The notes: generated by a model from the letters alone, not told the origin. A DNA stretch of 64,000 nucleotides from Alistipes sp. (GCA_017536555.1 JAFXHE010000003.1:1-64000); one strand, 5' to 3'; positions 16,096 through 25,805 are shown, counted from the stretch's first letter. Numbers and translations: made by a program.

Positions 16096-18345
16096 CTATG
16101 TATTTAGCAATCTTCTGACGTGCTCAATGCCCTTTATGGCTCGGATATTATCAAGCAAGACATTGAGGCTATCAATATCTTTTACGTAGAGACTAATAGT
16201 TCCCTCAAAGATACCATCGTGACTTTGCACGCTGATAGCTCGCATATTTATACTAAAATCGGCTGTTATAAGTTTTGTTAAATCGAGGATGACGCCCGTG
16301 CGGTCAATTCCACGAATCTCTACAGAGGCAAGATACGACACCGCCTTCTGCTGCGACCACTTAATCTGCTCCTTTACGATATTCTGCCCAAACTGCGCAG
16401 CGAGCTTAATAAGCGTATCGCACGTCGACTTATGCACGATAATACGCCCTGTCTGCGGATCACGATATCCAACGACATTATCGCCTGGGATAGGCTCACA
16501 GCACTCCGCCATAACAAACTCTGGCTCGCCGTCGTTATCCTCCGCAGCAGCCGTATCGTCAAGCGACACAGCCTCATCATCGAGGTCAATGTCGGCATCC
16601 TCCTGTGGCTCGCTACTACTACCAGGCAGCAGCAGCTTCCAGAACTTGAGAATCTTTCGCGTAGAATTCTCCTTAAGGAGCTTATCGAGATTATCGAGCT
16701 TTATGATACCCGCGCCAATCTTACTGTATAACTCATCCTTATTACGGCAATCATAGGCTGGCATAAGCTTACGCAGCACCCTACCACTCAACGGCACGTT
16801 AAACTGCGCAAGACGCTCCGTAAGCAGCTGCATACCGTACTCGATATTATTATCGCGCTCACGCTTAAGGTAGCTCTGTATAGCCTGTCGAGCCTTGCTG
16901 GTGACGACGACATCTAACCACTCAGCCTTTGGCTTGGCATTCTCGGCGGTGATAATCTCAATCTGGTCGCCACTCTTAATCTCGGCGGTAATAGACTCTA
17001 TTTTATGGTTTATCTTGGCTCCTATTGCGTGGTTGCCGATGTTTGTGTGTATCTCATAAGCAAAGTCGATAGCCGTAGCACCATAGGGCAGGCTATGTGA
17101 CTCACCCTTGGGCGTAAACACCACCACATCTGTCTTATATAGCGACAGCTTAAAGTTATCGAGGAACTCGAGCGCACTCTCCGAGGAGCCACTCAAGGCA
17201 TCACGCACCTTCTTAAGCCACTTATCCAGTCCATCCTCCTCCTGCGATATTGAGGCGTGCTTATACTTCCAGTGGGCAGCAAAGCCACGCTCGGCGATAT
17301 CATCCATACGCTCGGTACGCACCTGCACCTCCACCCATATTCCATCGGGCCCCATAACCGTAGAGTGCAACGCCTCGTAGCCATTTGACTTGGGTATAGA
17401 TATCCAATCGCGTAGGCGGTCAGGCTTGGGCGTGTATATGTCCGTCACGCACGAATAAATCTGCCAGCACTGTGTCTTCTCCGAAGGGAAGGGCAACGCC
17501 TTAAAGACGATGCGTATAGCAAAGAGGTCATACACCTCCTCGAAGGGTATCTCCTTGCGACGCATCTTATTCCATATTGAGTATACACTCTTCACGCGCG
17601 CCGTCATCTCATACTGGAAGTTATTGCGGTCAAGGACATCTATGATAGGTGCCATAAAACGCTCAATGTACGCCTGTCGCTCTGGCTCTGTCTCGTCGAT
17701 TTTTCGCTTAATCTCGGCATACTCCTCTGGGAAGCGATACTTCATACATAGATCCTCAAGCTCGCTCTTGATAGCGTGCAAACCAAGTCGATATGCCAAC
17801 GGCACAAAGAGGTATATGGTCTCGCTCGTTATCTTAATCTGCTTGTTATGGGGCATAGCACCCAGCGTGCGCATATTGTGAAGTCTATCAGCAATCTTTA
17901 TGATTATCACACGCACATCATCCGACAGCGTAAGCAGCACCTTACGGAAATACTCCGCCTGCGCCGAGCTATCGGCATTAAAGACTCCCGACATCTTGGT
18001 AAGACCATCTACCATAGAGGCAATCTTTGGCGAGAAGATACGCGATATATCCTCTACAGTATACTCTGTATCCTCCACCACGTCGTGCAGCAACGCTGCG
18101 ACAACAGACTTCTTGCCCAAGCCTATCTCGCGCACCGCGATAAGCGCGACCTCGATAGGATGCACGATATAGGGTTCACCCGAGCGACGACGCACACCCT
18201 TGTGCGCCTCCTTTGCCAACGAGTAGGCACGCTTCACAAAGTCCCAGTCATCTTCGCGGCGACAAATCTTCGCCTTGCGGCAAGCCTCCACAAGCTCCTG
18301 CCACTTCTCGTTAATCAATAACTCATCTTGCTGTGTATACTCCAT
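16096..18345 (-). CDS. RelA/SpoT (p)ppGpp synthetase/hydrolase
   Basis: 749-residue long RSH protein that makes and degrades the stringent-response alarmone. In order: HD hydrolase domain (HPIEVALI, LLHDVVEDT) near residues 60-95, synthetase domain (VYDLFAIRIVF, KSNGYEALHSTV, EVQVRTERMDD), a TGS domain (VVVFTPKGESHSLP) and a C-terminal ACT domain (SVEIRGIDRTGVILDL). Because HD and synthetase motifs are both intact it is probably bifunctional (SpoT/Rel type). The gene is single here, with no visible operon partner. Confidence 0.93.
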   Translation of the reverse strand: MEYTQQDELLINEKWQELVEACRKAKICRREDDWDFVKRAYSLAKEAHKGVRRRSGEPYIVHPIEVALIAVREIGLGKKSVVAALLHDVVEDTEYTVEDISRIFSPKIASMVDGLTKMSGVFNADSSAQAEYFRKVLLTLSDDVRVIIIKIADRLHNMRTLGAMPHNKQIKITSETIYLFVPLAYRLGLHAIKSELEDLCMKYRFPEEYAEIKRKIDETEPERQAYIERFMAPIIDVLDRNNFQYEMTARVKSVYSIWNKMRRKEIPFEEVYDLFAIRIVFKALPFPSEKTQCWQIYSCVTDIYTPKPDRLRDWISIPKSNGYEALHSTVMGPDGIWVEVQVRTERMDDIAERGFAAHWKYKHASISQEEDGLDKWLKKVRDALSGSSESALEFLDNFKLSLYKTDVVVFTPKGESHSLPYGATAIDFAYEIHTNIGNHAIGAKINHKIESITAEIKSGDQIEIITAENAKPKAEWLDVVVTSKARQAIQSYLKRERDNNIEYGMQLLTERLAQFNVPLSGRVLRKLMPAYDCRNKDELYSKIGAGIIKLDNLDKLLKENSTRKILKFWKLLLPGSSSEPQEDADIDLDDEAVSLDDTAAAEDNDGEPEFVMAECCEPIPGDNVVGYRDPQTGRIIVHKSTCDTLIKLAAQFGQNIVKEQIKWSQQKAVSYLASVEIRGIDRTGVILDLTKLITADFSINMRAISVQSHDGIFEGTISLYVKDIDSLNVLLDNIRAIKGIEHVRRLLNT

Positions 18346-18471
18346 ATCGTCACACTTCGTTATATCGTAAACCTCGAAACACGACTACCCTATCGGTAGC
18401 CGTGTTCAGAGCCTAAATTATCATCGCACTACTATTGCAACTGCTGCAATGTAGCCATCTTGAGCATTGCT

Positions 18472-19491
18472 TTATCGGCTGCCACGAGCCTCTGTCATAG
18501 CCTCGCGCACACGCAATTCAATCTCCTCCATCAACGCGGGGTCGTTGCGCAGTGCCTCCTTGACGGCATCACGTCCCTGACCAATCTTACGGTCACCATA
18601 CGAGAACCAAGAGCCCGACTTGCGGATAATCTCATAGTCTACACCGAGGTCGATAATCTCGCCGAGGCGCGAGATACCCTCGCCGAACATAATATCAAAC
18701 TCCGCCTTCTTAAATGGAGGTGCCACCTTGTTCTTAACAACCTTTACCTTGGTGCGTGTACCAAGCTGCTCCTCACCATCCTTTATTACCGACGTGCGAC
18801 GAATGTCGATACGCACGCTGGCATAGAACTTAAGAGCGTTACCACCTGTCGTAGTCTCTGGGTTACCATATATCACGCCAATCTTATCACGCAGCTGGTT
18901 GATAAAGATACATACGGTCTTTGTCTTTGAGATTGAGGCTGTGAGCTTACGTAATGCCTGCGACATAAGACGTGCCTGCAAGCCCATCTTCGAGTCACCC
19001 ATATCGCCCTCAATCTCTGCCTTTGGTGTAAGAGCCGCCACAGAGTCGATAACGATGATGTCGATAGCACTTGAGCGAATCAACGAGTCGGCAATCTCCA
19101 ACGCCTGCTCACCATTATCGGGCTGCGACACCAGCAAGTTGTCTACATCGACACCGAGCTTCTGCGCATAGTAGCTGTCGAAGGCGTGCTCCGCGTCGAT
19201 GAACGCCGCAATACCACCAGCCTTCTGTGCCTCGGCAATAGCGTGTATCGCCAGCGTAGTCTTACCTGATGACTCGGGACCAAAAATCTCAATTACACGA
19301 CCCTTCGGATAGCCACCGACACCCAACGCCATATCGAGGGTAACCGAGCCAGTAGGTATCACAGGTACGTCGGCAACATTCTCGCTCGACATTCGCATAA
19401 TAGAGCCCTTACCAAAGTCCTTCTCAATCTTGTCCATAACTGCTGACAGCACCTTCAGCTTATCAGCACTTACTTGTACTTTCTCTGCCAT
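18472..19491 (-). CDS. recA: recombinase A
   Basis: 339-residue RecA, the strand-exchange ATPase that also triggers LexA-type self-cleavage. Walker [15 protein letters not shown], the Walker B region [14 protein letters not shown], the DNA-binding loop L2 with [16 protein letters not shown], and the oligomerisation N-terminus are all present. The length is normal and the start [10 protein letters not shown] is clear. bcp lies 35 bases upstream on the same strand, so the two may be co-transcribed. Confidence 0.98.
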   Translation of the reverse strand: MAEKVQVSADKLKVLSAVMDKIEKDFGKGSIMRMSSENVADVPVIPTGSVTLDMALGVGGYPKGRVIEIFGPESSGKTTLAIHAIAEAQKAGGIAAFIDAEHAFDSYYAQKLGVDVDNLLVSQPDNGEQALEIADSLIRSSAIDIIVIDSVAALTPKAEIEGDMGDSKMGLQARLMSQALRKLTASISKTKTVCIFINQLRDKIGVIYGNPETTTGGNALKFYASVRIDIRRTSVIKDGEEQLGTRTKVKVVKNKVAPPFKKAEFDIMFGEGISRLGEIIDLGVDYEIIRKSGSWFSYGDRKIGQGRDAVKEALRNDPALMEEIELRVREAMTEARGSR

Positions 19492-19526
19492 ATATCTCTT
19501 CTGTTTACTTGTTTTCCAATATTATA

Positions 19527-19991
19527 CTACTTATCCAATAACGCTACAATCTGCCCGTAAGAGTCCTTTGTATCGACCTTTTCGATGATATGTGTCACGC
19601 GAGCCTCCGCATCGAGCAGAAACGTCGTGCGGACGATACCCATATACTCTCTGCCGTACATCCTCTTCATACGCCATACGCCTACCGCCTCGCTGAGTGA
19701 GTGGTCGGTATCTGCCAGCAGCGTGAAATTTAGGTCGTGCTTCGTGCAGAAGTTCTGATGCGACTTAACAGAGTCTGGGCTGACACCCACAATCTTATAG
19801 CCGCGACGCATAAGTTCCTCTTTAGCATCACGCAGGCTCTTTGCCTCAAGCGTACATCCCGACGTATTATCCTTCGGGTAGAAGTACAACACCGTGGGCG
19901 AGCCCTTAAGGTCGTTTAGCGAGAACTCTGCACCACGCTCTGTAACACTCTGAAATGCGGGAATCTGATCCCCAATATTTATCTTTAACAT
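19527..19991 (-). CDS. bcp: thioredoxin-dependent peroxiredoxin (BCP/PrxQ)
   Basis: 154-residue cytosolic peroxidase that reduces hydrogen peroxide and lipid hydroperoxides using thioredoxin. The peroxidatic Cys is in the motif YPKDNTSGCTLEAKSLRD near residue 45-50, and the PrxQ segment GVSPDSVKSHQNF follows. The second Cys of the usual CxxxxC pair is absent (Leu/Lys instead), so a 1-Cys mechanism or distant resolving Cys is possible. It lies directly upstream of recA on the same strand. Confidence 0.92.
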   Translation of the reverse strand: MLKINIGDQIPAFQSVTERGAEFSLNDLKGSPTVLYFYPKDNTSGCTLEAKSLRDAKEELMRRGYKIVGVSPDSVKSHQNFCTKHDLNFTLLADTDHSLSEAVGVWRMKRMYGREYMGIVRTTFLLDAEARVTHIIEKVDTKDSYGQIVALLDK

Positions 19992-20092
19992 ATCTGTCTA
20001 CTATTTTTATAATTATGTCTCAAAGTTACACTTTTTTTCTCAATTTGAGAAATATGACCGAGACTTTTTAGCTATACGCGTATAAGCAAAAA

Positions 20093-20305
20093 TTATGCTT
20101 GGCGTACAACACGCACCTGCGCCCTGAAGTCAGCCTCCGTAGTGTTGAGTTTCGACCTACATACAGGACAACGTATGGCAAACTCCGTGTCGACGTGCAT
20201 CGAGCTATCAATATCCGCACATCGCATAGTGCGTGCATCTGTGTAGGTAGTGTAGTCGCTATGCTGACCACAGTGGCGACAATCAATCGAATAGTTTACT
20301 CCCAT
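20093..20305 (-). CDS. small zinc-ribbon protein, function unknown
   Basis: 70-residue protein with two Cys pairs (CRHCGQH near residue 10, CPVCRSK near residue 46), which should bind one zinc. No other domain is visible. I chose the ATG at 20305 because the 29-residue upstream extension lies in the promoter region (a TACCTTTG-like box at 20390-20397, minus strand). Such short ribbons occur in many Bacteroidota without known role. Confidence 0.55.
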   Translation of the reverse strand: MGVNYSIDCRHCGQHSDYTTYTDARTMRCADIDSSMHVDTEFAIRCPVCRSKLNTTEADFRAQVRVVRQA

Positions 20306-20464
20306 AGTCGTAGCAATTTTAAGGTTACTTATTACTCTGTTCTTTTGTTTCACAGTGCAAAGTAAGCCCTGCGTTTTGACAAGTTGTGTCAAAGGTAAAA
20401 TTATTTCGATTTTTTAGACGCCGCCGCCTACGATACCACCCCACCTCGCTACGATAAATATAAT

Positions 20465-20496
20465 CGCGTGTGCACGCGCGCATACACGCACACGTA
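20465..20496. other. 32-bp perfect alternating pyrimidine-purine run
   Basis: Every base from 20465 to 20496 alternates pyrimidine and purine (mostly CG and CA steps). This makes it a candidate for Z-DNA under negative supercoiling. It lies in the non-coding gap before the zinc-ribbon gene, next to the duplicated hairpin element. Confidence 0.7.
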
Positions 20497-20527
20497 GAAG
20501 CACGCACTCACAGTCACACACACGAAA

Positions 20528-20722
20528 GACTCGATAAAGAGAAAGCCCGAATGGGACATACTGGTGTATTTCCCATTCGGGCTGACGATTGAGAGGTCGC
20601 TGATGGTCACGCATCACAGCAAAAATTTGATGTCAGAAGGGGGTAGATGTGGACTCGATAAAGAGAAAGCCCGGATGGGACATACTGGCGTATTTCCCAT
20701 TCGGGCTGACGATTGAGAGGTC
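20528..20722. repeat. duplicated 71-bp element, each copy carrying a long hairpin
   Basis: Copies at 20528-20598 and 20652-20722 differ at 2 of 71 bases. Each holds an imperfect palindrome (20544-20583 and 20668-20707) with arms AGCCCGAATGGGA/TCCCATTCGGGCT and an inner ATAC/GTAT stem. One difference turns an A-U pair into a G-U wobble on the transcript, so folding is kept. On the minus strand each hairpin is followed by TTTCTCTTTAT, so the copy at 20652-20722 can terminate the phosphohexomutase gene that ends at 20748. A related hairpin occurs at 59824-59857. Confidence 0.85.
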
Positions 20723-20747
20723 ACAGATGACCCCTTATCACATCAAA

Positions 20748-22493
20748 TTACAGGTTAAGCTCAAGCTTCAAGTCCTCTATCTTCTTGTCCAAGGCAGCCT
20801 GTACCTCGTCGAACTTCTCAACGCAGCACAACGGAGCCTTCACGCCAAAGTAGAACTTAATCTTTGGCTCGGTACCTGACGGACGCACCGATACCTTTGT
20901 GCCATCCTCTGTAAGCCACTGAAGAACATTACTCTTCTCGTCGATGCCCTCGATAGGACGCTTCTCGCCACTTACAACATCCAGCTCCTCAAGACTCTTA
21001 TAGTCAAGAATCTTCACTACGGGTGAGCCAAGCAACGACTTGGGAGGATTCTGACGATAGTCAACCATCATCTGCTGAATCTCGGCAGCACCATCCTTAC
21101 CCTTGCGCACAACATTCACAAGACCCTCGCGGAAGAAGCCATACTTGACATACAGCTGCTGCAACCACTCATAGAGCGTGATGCCCATAGTCTCGCGTGC
21201 CCACGCTGCAGCCTCGGCAACAAGCGTAATAGCTGCAACGCCATCCTTATCTCGAACAAAGTCGCCTGGCAAGTAGCCAAATGACTCCTCGCCGCCACCG
21301 ATATACTTGGTCTTACCCTCCTGCTCGCGGATAATCTTTGCTATGTACTTGAAGCCTGTGAGACAGTTGTAGCACTTAACACCGTAGTGCTCGGCAATAG
21401 CGTCGGGCATCATAGATGTAACGATGGTCTTAACGACGAACTCCTTACCTGTAATCTTACCAAGCTCTGCCCAGCGTGTGAGCTGATAGCTCATAAGCAG
21501 CACCAAGGTCTGGTTACCGTTAAGCAGCACATAGTCGCCGCTACCTGTACGCAAGGCTACACCGAGGCGGTCAGCATCGGGGTCGGTAGCCATAGCGAAG
21601 TCTGCACCCTCCTTCTCGGCAAGCTCGATAGCCATAGCCATAGTCTTACGCTCCTCGGGGTTGGGCGATGCCACTGTGGGGAAGTTGCCGTCGAGCACCA
21701 TCTGCTCCTCGACACATATAATATTATTGAAGCCGTAGTTGCGAAGCGACATAGGAACGAGCTTGACACCTGCACCGTGCAACGGCGTGTAGACAATCTT
21801 CATATCGTTGTGCTTTGCCACAGCCTCGGGCGAAAGTGAGAGATCCTTGATAGCCTGCAAGTAGATGCGGTCAAACTCCTCTCCGAGGATGTTGATATTC
21901 TCGGGGTTCTTGCCTGTGAGCACCTGCGATGTCTCGGTAACCTTAAGCACCTCCTCGATAATGTTGACATCGTGCGGAGAGGTCACCTGTGAGCCGTCGT
22001 TCCAGTAAGCCTTATAGCCGTTATACTCCTTGGGGTTGTGCGAGGCAGTAACCATAACACCCGACTGACAACCGAGCTGACGTATAGCAAAGCTCAACTC
22101 GGGAGTGGGTCGCAACGCATCGAACAAGTAGACGATAAAGCCGTTTGAGGCAAAGATGTCGGCAACACGCTCGGCAAACATACGCGAGTTGTTGCGGCTG
22201 TCGTGCGAGATGGCAACCTTTATTTGCTCGCCCGCAAAGTTCTTCTTAAGATAGTTTGAAAGTCCCTGTGTAGCAGCACCTACCGTATATATATTCATAC
22301 GGTTAGTACCTACACCCATAATACCACGCAGACCTCCCGTACCAAACTCAAGATCCTTGTAGAAGCTCTCCACCAACTCATTAGGGTTGGTCTCCATCAA
22401 CAGACGCACCTGCGCCTTTGTTGCCTCATCATAATCGCCATCGAGCCACGCCTGTGCTCTTGACAATACCTGCTCATCGAAATTGTTTGCCAT
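20748..22493 (-). CDS. phosphoglucomutase/phosphomannomutase
   Basis: 581-residue alpha-D-phosphohexomutase that interconverts hexose 1- and 6-phosphates. Visible motifs are the phosphoserine loop TASHNPKEYNG near residue 147-157, the metal loop DPDADRLG, the sugar-binding loop GGEESFGYLPGD and the C-terminal phosphate-binding RPSGTEPKIKFY. The length fits the PGM2-like (phosphopentomutase/phosphoglucomutase 2) group of about 570-600 residues rather than the shorter bacterial PMM. Which sugar is preferred is not visible. Confidence 0.93.
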   Translation of the reverse strand: MANNFDEQVLSRAQAWLDGDYDEATKAQVRLLMETNPNELVESFYKDLEFGTGGLRGIMGVGTNRMNIYTVGAATQGLSNYLKKNFAGEQIKVAISHDSRNNSRMFAERVADIFASNGFIVYLFDALRPTPELSFAIRQLGCQSGVMVTASHNPKEYNGYKAYWNDGSQVTSPHDVNIIEEVLKVTETSQVLTGKNPENINILGEEFDRIYLQAIKDLSLSPEAVAKHNDMKIVYTPLHGAGVKLVPMSLRNYGFNNIICVEEQMVLDGNFPTVASPNPEERKTMAMAIELAEKEGADFAMATDPDADRLGVALRTGSGDYVLLNGNQTLVLLMSYQLTRWAELGKITGKEFVVKTIVTSMMPDAIAEHYGVKCYNCLTGFKYIAKIIREQEGKTKYIGGGEESFGYLPGDFVRDKDGVAAITLVAEAAAWARETMGITLYEWLQQLYVKYGFFREGLVNVVRKGKDGAAEIQQMMVDYRQNPPKSLLGSPVVKILDYKSLEELDVVSGEKRPIEGIDEKSNVLQWLTEDGTKVSVRPSGTEPKIKFYFGVKAPLCCVEKFDEVQAALDKKIEDLKLELNL

Positions 22494-22846
22494 AGTATTA
22501 GTTATATTTATAATTTATTGTTTTGCATACAATATTTCCAATACGCAAATATACGAAAAAATATTCATTTATAAAAGTATCAGCACATTAAAAAACGCAA
22601 CAAAAAATCTGCCGATTTACCCATATCAAAAAAAACGAATTTTGCAACTATATTTTGAATTTATTTTAATAAAATTATCCACATATTTGCAATGTCAAAA
22701 CGCTCTTATTGCAGCAAGCAAATCAAGGGTGATTTAAGCACAAAAGAAGGTAAGATACATAACTCATTGAAACAGAATATTTAGAACTGTTTCGGGGATA
22801 TTATCGCCTATGACATAGGACAAAGTTACAACATTTTTTTGAAATA
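22494..22846. promoter_or_regulatory. AT-rich tract upstream of dnaA with a DnaA box (candidate oriC or dnaA control region)
   Basis: 353 bases without a gene, very AT-rich between about 22500 and 22680. A perfect consensus DnaA box (TTATCCACA) lies at 22675-22683, about 165 bases before dnaA. Only one perfect box was found, so an autoregulatory site is as likely as an origin. A minus-strand -7-like box (TATATTTG) at 22546-22553 may serve the phosphohexomutase gene. Confidence 0.45.
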
Positions 22847-24247
22847 ATGACGCAAACGCAAACATATAGTAACATCTGGCAAGACTGCCTCGACAGACTC
22901 CGTCTCTCGATAACCGATGAGGAGTATGTTAGGTGGCTGAAGCCCACGTGTCCCATCGGCTTCGATGGCACGGAGTTGCGTCTGCGCGTACCCAACGAGA
23001 GCTTTGTCGCAAACATCGAGAAGCACTACATACAGCACCTTCAGCCCATACTCAACGAGTTGTATGGCGAGGGCACACGCATAAGGTATGCAGTGCCACG
23101 CAAGACACAGCAGCCTGTGACAACGGATACTGCCGTACCCCACGTCTCGACACCTGCTGATGCCTCGGCTATAAAGAACCCATTCACAATACCTGGGCTA
23201 CCGCGTCGCATAATGTTCGACCCGTAGCTCAACAACAACTACACCTTCGACAACCACATCGAGGGCGAGTGCAACCGCTTGGCGCGCTCGGCAGGTATGG
23301 CTGTGGCGGTATCACCTGGCAACAACGCCTTCAACCCGCTATACATATACGGCGACTCGGGACTCGGCAAGACACACATCGTACAGGCAATAGGTCACGA
23401 GGTACGACAGCGTCACCCAGAGCTTCAGGTGTTGTACGTATCTATGAACAAGTTTCAGGCGCAGTTCCAGACAGCATACAAGAATGGCGAGATAACCGAC
23501 TTTATACACTTCTACCAGATGGTGGACGTGCTGATAATAGACGACATTCAGGAGCTTACGGGTAAGACGGGCACACAGAATGCCTTTTTCAACATCTTCA
23601 ACCACCTGCAGCTTGGTGGCAAGCAGCTCATACTAACATCGGATAAGCCCCCCGTGGAGCTTAAGGATATTGAGCAGCGTCTATTGACACGCTTCAAGTG
23701 GGGTTTGTCGGCATATCTCAACATCCCCGACTACGAGACAAAGGTGAAGATTATCCGCGCAAAGGCTAACCGTCTGGGGGCACACATCCCCGAGGATGTC
23801 GTGGCATACCTCGCCACCAACATCTCGGCAAATGTGCGTGAGATTGAGGGTGCGTTGTCATCGCTGATAGCAAACGCCTCGTTCCTCGGCAGGAAGATAA
23901 CCATATCGTTGGCAAAGGACATCCTGAAGGTATATGTGAAGCTCACGCAGCGAGAGATTACCATCGACCACATCGTAAAGGTGGTATGCGAGTACTACAA
24001 CATCGACCTCGACACCTTTAACTCGGCAAAGCGTACACGCGACGTGGCACAGGCACGACAGGTGGCAATGTATCTCTCGAAGCAGCACACCAAGGCACCG
24101 CTAACGGTGATTGGCTCGTCGATAGGTGGACGAAACCACGCTACGGTACTACACAGCTGCAAGGCAGTGGCAGATATGATTGACACCGACAAGCAGCTAA
24201 AGCTCCAGATAGAGGAGATTGAGCGCATTGTGCTCGGCAAGAACTAA
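22847..24247 (+). pseudogene. dnaA: dnaA, replication initiator, interrupted by an in-frame TAG
   Basis: Reading 22847-24247 as one frame gives a normal-length DnaA (466 residues plus one stop inside). Domain I and the linker (1-126) are intact. TAG falls at codon 127, exactly where Bacteroidota DnaA usually has Gln in DPQLN. The AAA+ domain then continues with YTFDNHIEGECNRLA, Walker A GDSGLGKTH, Walker B VLIIDDIQ and LLTRFKWG. Domain IV with the DNA signature GRNHATVLHS is also intact. A single C-to-T change would explain it. The first in-frame start codons after the TAG (TTG at 23279, ATG at 23297) would lose the N-linker of the AAA+ core. Either the base is an assembly error, the codon is read through or suppressed, or the gene is broken. 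As DnaA is normally essential, the first two are likelier. Confidence 0.9.
23225..23227 (+). other. in-frame amber codon within dnaA
   Basis: TAG in the context GACCCG-TAG-CTC, flanked by conserved Asp-Pro and Leu-Asn codons. Neighbouring genes (pepD, the MATE gene, uvrB, glyA) use TAG as their normal stop, so the codon is not globally reassigned. Confidence 0.9.
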
Positions 24248-24402
24248 CAACACAAGAGGCTGAATAAGAAGTGTTTTTTGTCGTTATGCTCGCCTAAAAA
24301 TGCCCATTTACATTTTAGTAAACTCTGCTTTTTCGGGCTTCGCGAGCCTAAAACCACATCTTTTTATTAAACCTCTGCTCTTCATCTACAGCACACAGCC
24401 CA

Positions 24403-25785
24403 CTACTTCATAAATCGCTTTGCCCACTTAAACCACCTATAGGGCATATATCTAAATGGCATATCGAGCCACGTGGGCGTGGTAAGCATTGAGCGGCGGT
24501 GCGAGAAGGCATAGAGGCTATCGCGTCCGTGATAACGTCCCATACCCGACTGCCCGACACCACCAAAGGGCATATTGCCATTGGCGATGTGCATAATAAC
24601 ATCATTTATGCAGGCACCTCCCGACGACGTGTGGTCGATAACTCTACGGGCGATATGCTCCTCGGCAAAGGCGTATAGTGCCAAAGGCTTTTCGCGCTGG
24701 TTGATAAAGGCGATAGCCTCATCCACGCAGCCCACCTCCACGATAGGCAGCACAGGCCCAAATATCTCCTCGGTCATAACGGGGCTATCCATAGCCACAT
24801 TATCGAGCAGCGTAGGCTCGATGTACCTATCTTTGGCATCTACCCTGCCACCATACACCACCCTGCCGTCAGCCATATAGCCACTCACACGCTCAAAGGC
24901 GGCATCACTCACCATACGCACATAGTGTGGACTACGCTGCACATCGTCACCGTGAAGCTCGCGCACAGCACGTCCGAACTCCTGCACGAAGAGCTCCTTT
25001 ACGTCGCTTGCGACAAGCACATAGTCGGGGGCTATGCACGTCTGACCACAGTTGAGCGTCTTTCCCCACGCTACACGTCGCGCAGCAACCCTTATATCGG
25101 CAGTGCTGTCTATCACCACAGGGCTCTTGCCACCCAGCTCCAGCACAACGGGTGTGAGGTGCTCCGCAGCAGCACGCATAACTACACGTCCGAGTTTGGG
25201 TGAGCCCGTAAAGAAGATTACGTCGTAGCGGCAGGCAAGCAGCGCGGTGTTGACATCGCGGTTGCCCTGCACTATGGCAACATACCTCGGGTCGTAGAGC
25301 TCGCGTATGAGCAGCTCTAACTCTTGTGCCACGTGCGGCACATAGGGCGAGGGCTTCAACACAGCACAGCACCCCGCAGCGATAGCACCTATAAGCGGGT
25401 TGAGGAGCAGCTGCACAGGATAGTTCCACGGAGCTATAATCAGCGACACGCCCAACGGCTCGGTGATAATGGCACTACGCGACGGAAAGAGCATTAGCGG
25501 CGTACGCTTCTTGGAGGGTGCTGCCCAGCCGCGCAGATGCCTCTTGAAGTTCTCTATCTCCATTAACAGTATGGCTATCTCAGTCATATAAGCCTCCTCG
25601 TAGGACTTGTTGAGGTCTTTTTGTAGTGCCTCGCACAACGCCCTTTCGTGGCGACGTATACCCTTCTCAAGCTTTATGAGCTGGTCGAGACGGAAATCTA
25701 CAGAGCGCGTTACATCTGTTCGGAAGTAGGCGCGTTGCGCTGCAACGATGTCGCTGATGAGCGACGTAGGTGTATTCACAATCAT
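24403..25785 (-). CDS. aldehyde dehydrogenase family protein
   Basis: 460-residue NAD(P)-dependent aldehyde dehydrogenase of the class 3-like (YwdH/fatty aldehyde) group. Motifs in order are APWNYPVQLLLNP, the glutamate-bearing ELGGKSPVV and the catalytic-Cys segment NCGQTCIAPDYV, then EEIFGPVLPI and PFGGVGQSG. The C-terminal stretch is basic (FKWAKRFMK). The start ATG at 25785 matches the family; the upstream 51 bases contain the promoter. The likely role is oxidising medium/long-chain aldehydes, but the substrate cannot be read. Confidence 0.9.
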   Translation of the reverse strand: MIVNTPTSLISDIVAAQRAYFRTDVTRSVDFRLDQLIKLEKGIRRHERALCEALQKDLNKSYEEAYMTEIAILLMEIENFKRHLRGWAAPSKKRTPLMLFPSRSAIITEPLGVSLIIAPWNYPVQLLLNPLIGAIAAGCCAVLKPSPYVPHVAQELELLIRELYDPRYVAIVQGNRDVNTALLACRYDVIFFTGSPKLGRVVMRAAAEHLTPVVLELGGKSPVVIDSTADIRVAARRVAWGKTLNCGQTCIAPDYVLVASDVKELFVQEFGRAVRELHGDDVQRSPHYVRMVSDAAFERVSGYMADGRVVYGGRVDAKDRYIEPTLLDNVAMDSPVMTEEIFGPVLPIVEVGCVDEAIAFINQREKPLALYAFAEEHIARRVIDHTSSGGACINDVIMHIANGNMPFGGVGQSGMGRYHGRDSLYAFSHRRSMLTTPTWLDMPFRYMPYRWFKWAKRFMK

Positions 25786-25805
25786 AGTCGGTAACGTATT
25801 ACATA

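Noticed and set aside
20528..20722. Possible peptide genes across the duplicated hairpins
   Set aside because: Frames are open in both directions because of the palindrome, and both substitutions between copies change the amino acid. Structure explains the conservation better.
22483..22737. 84-codon plus-strand frame upstream of dnaA
   Set aside because: Starts inside the phosphohexomutase gene and is made of AT-rich low-complexity codons; overlaps the DnaA box tract.
22847..24247. Reassignment of TAG to glutamine in this genome
   Set aside because: uvrB, pepD, glyA, the MATE gene and others end at TAG at their normal length, and no other conserved gene in the window has an internal TAG.
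22847..24247. Two separate dnaA-derived genes (split DnaA)
   Set aside because: The downstream part has no start that keeps the AAA+ N-linker, and both parts are in the same frame with no gap, which fits a single point change.
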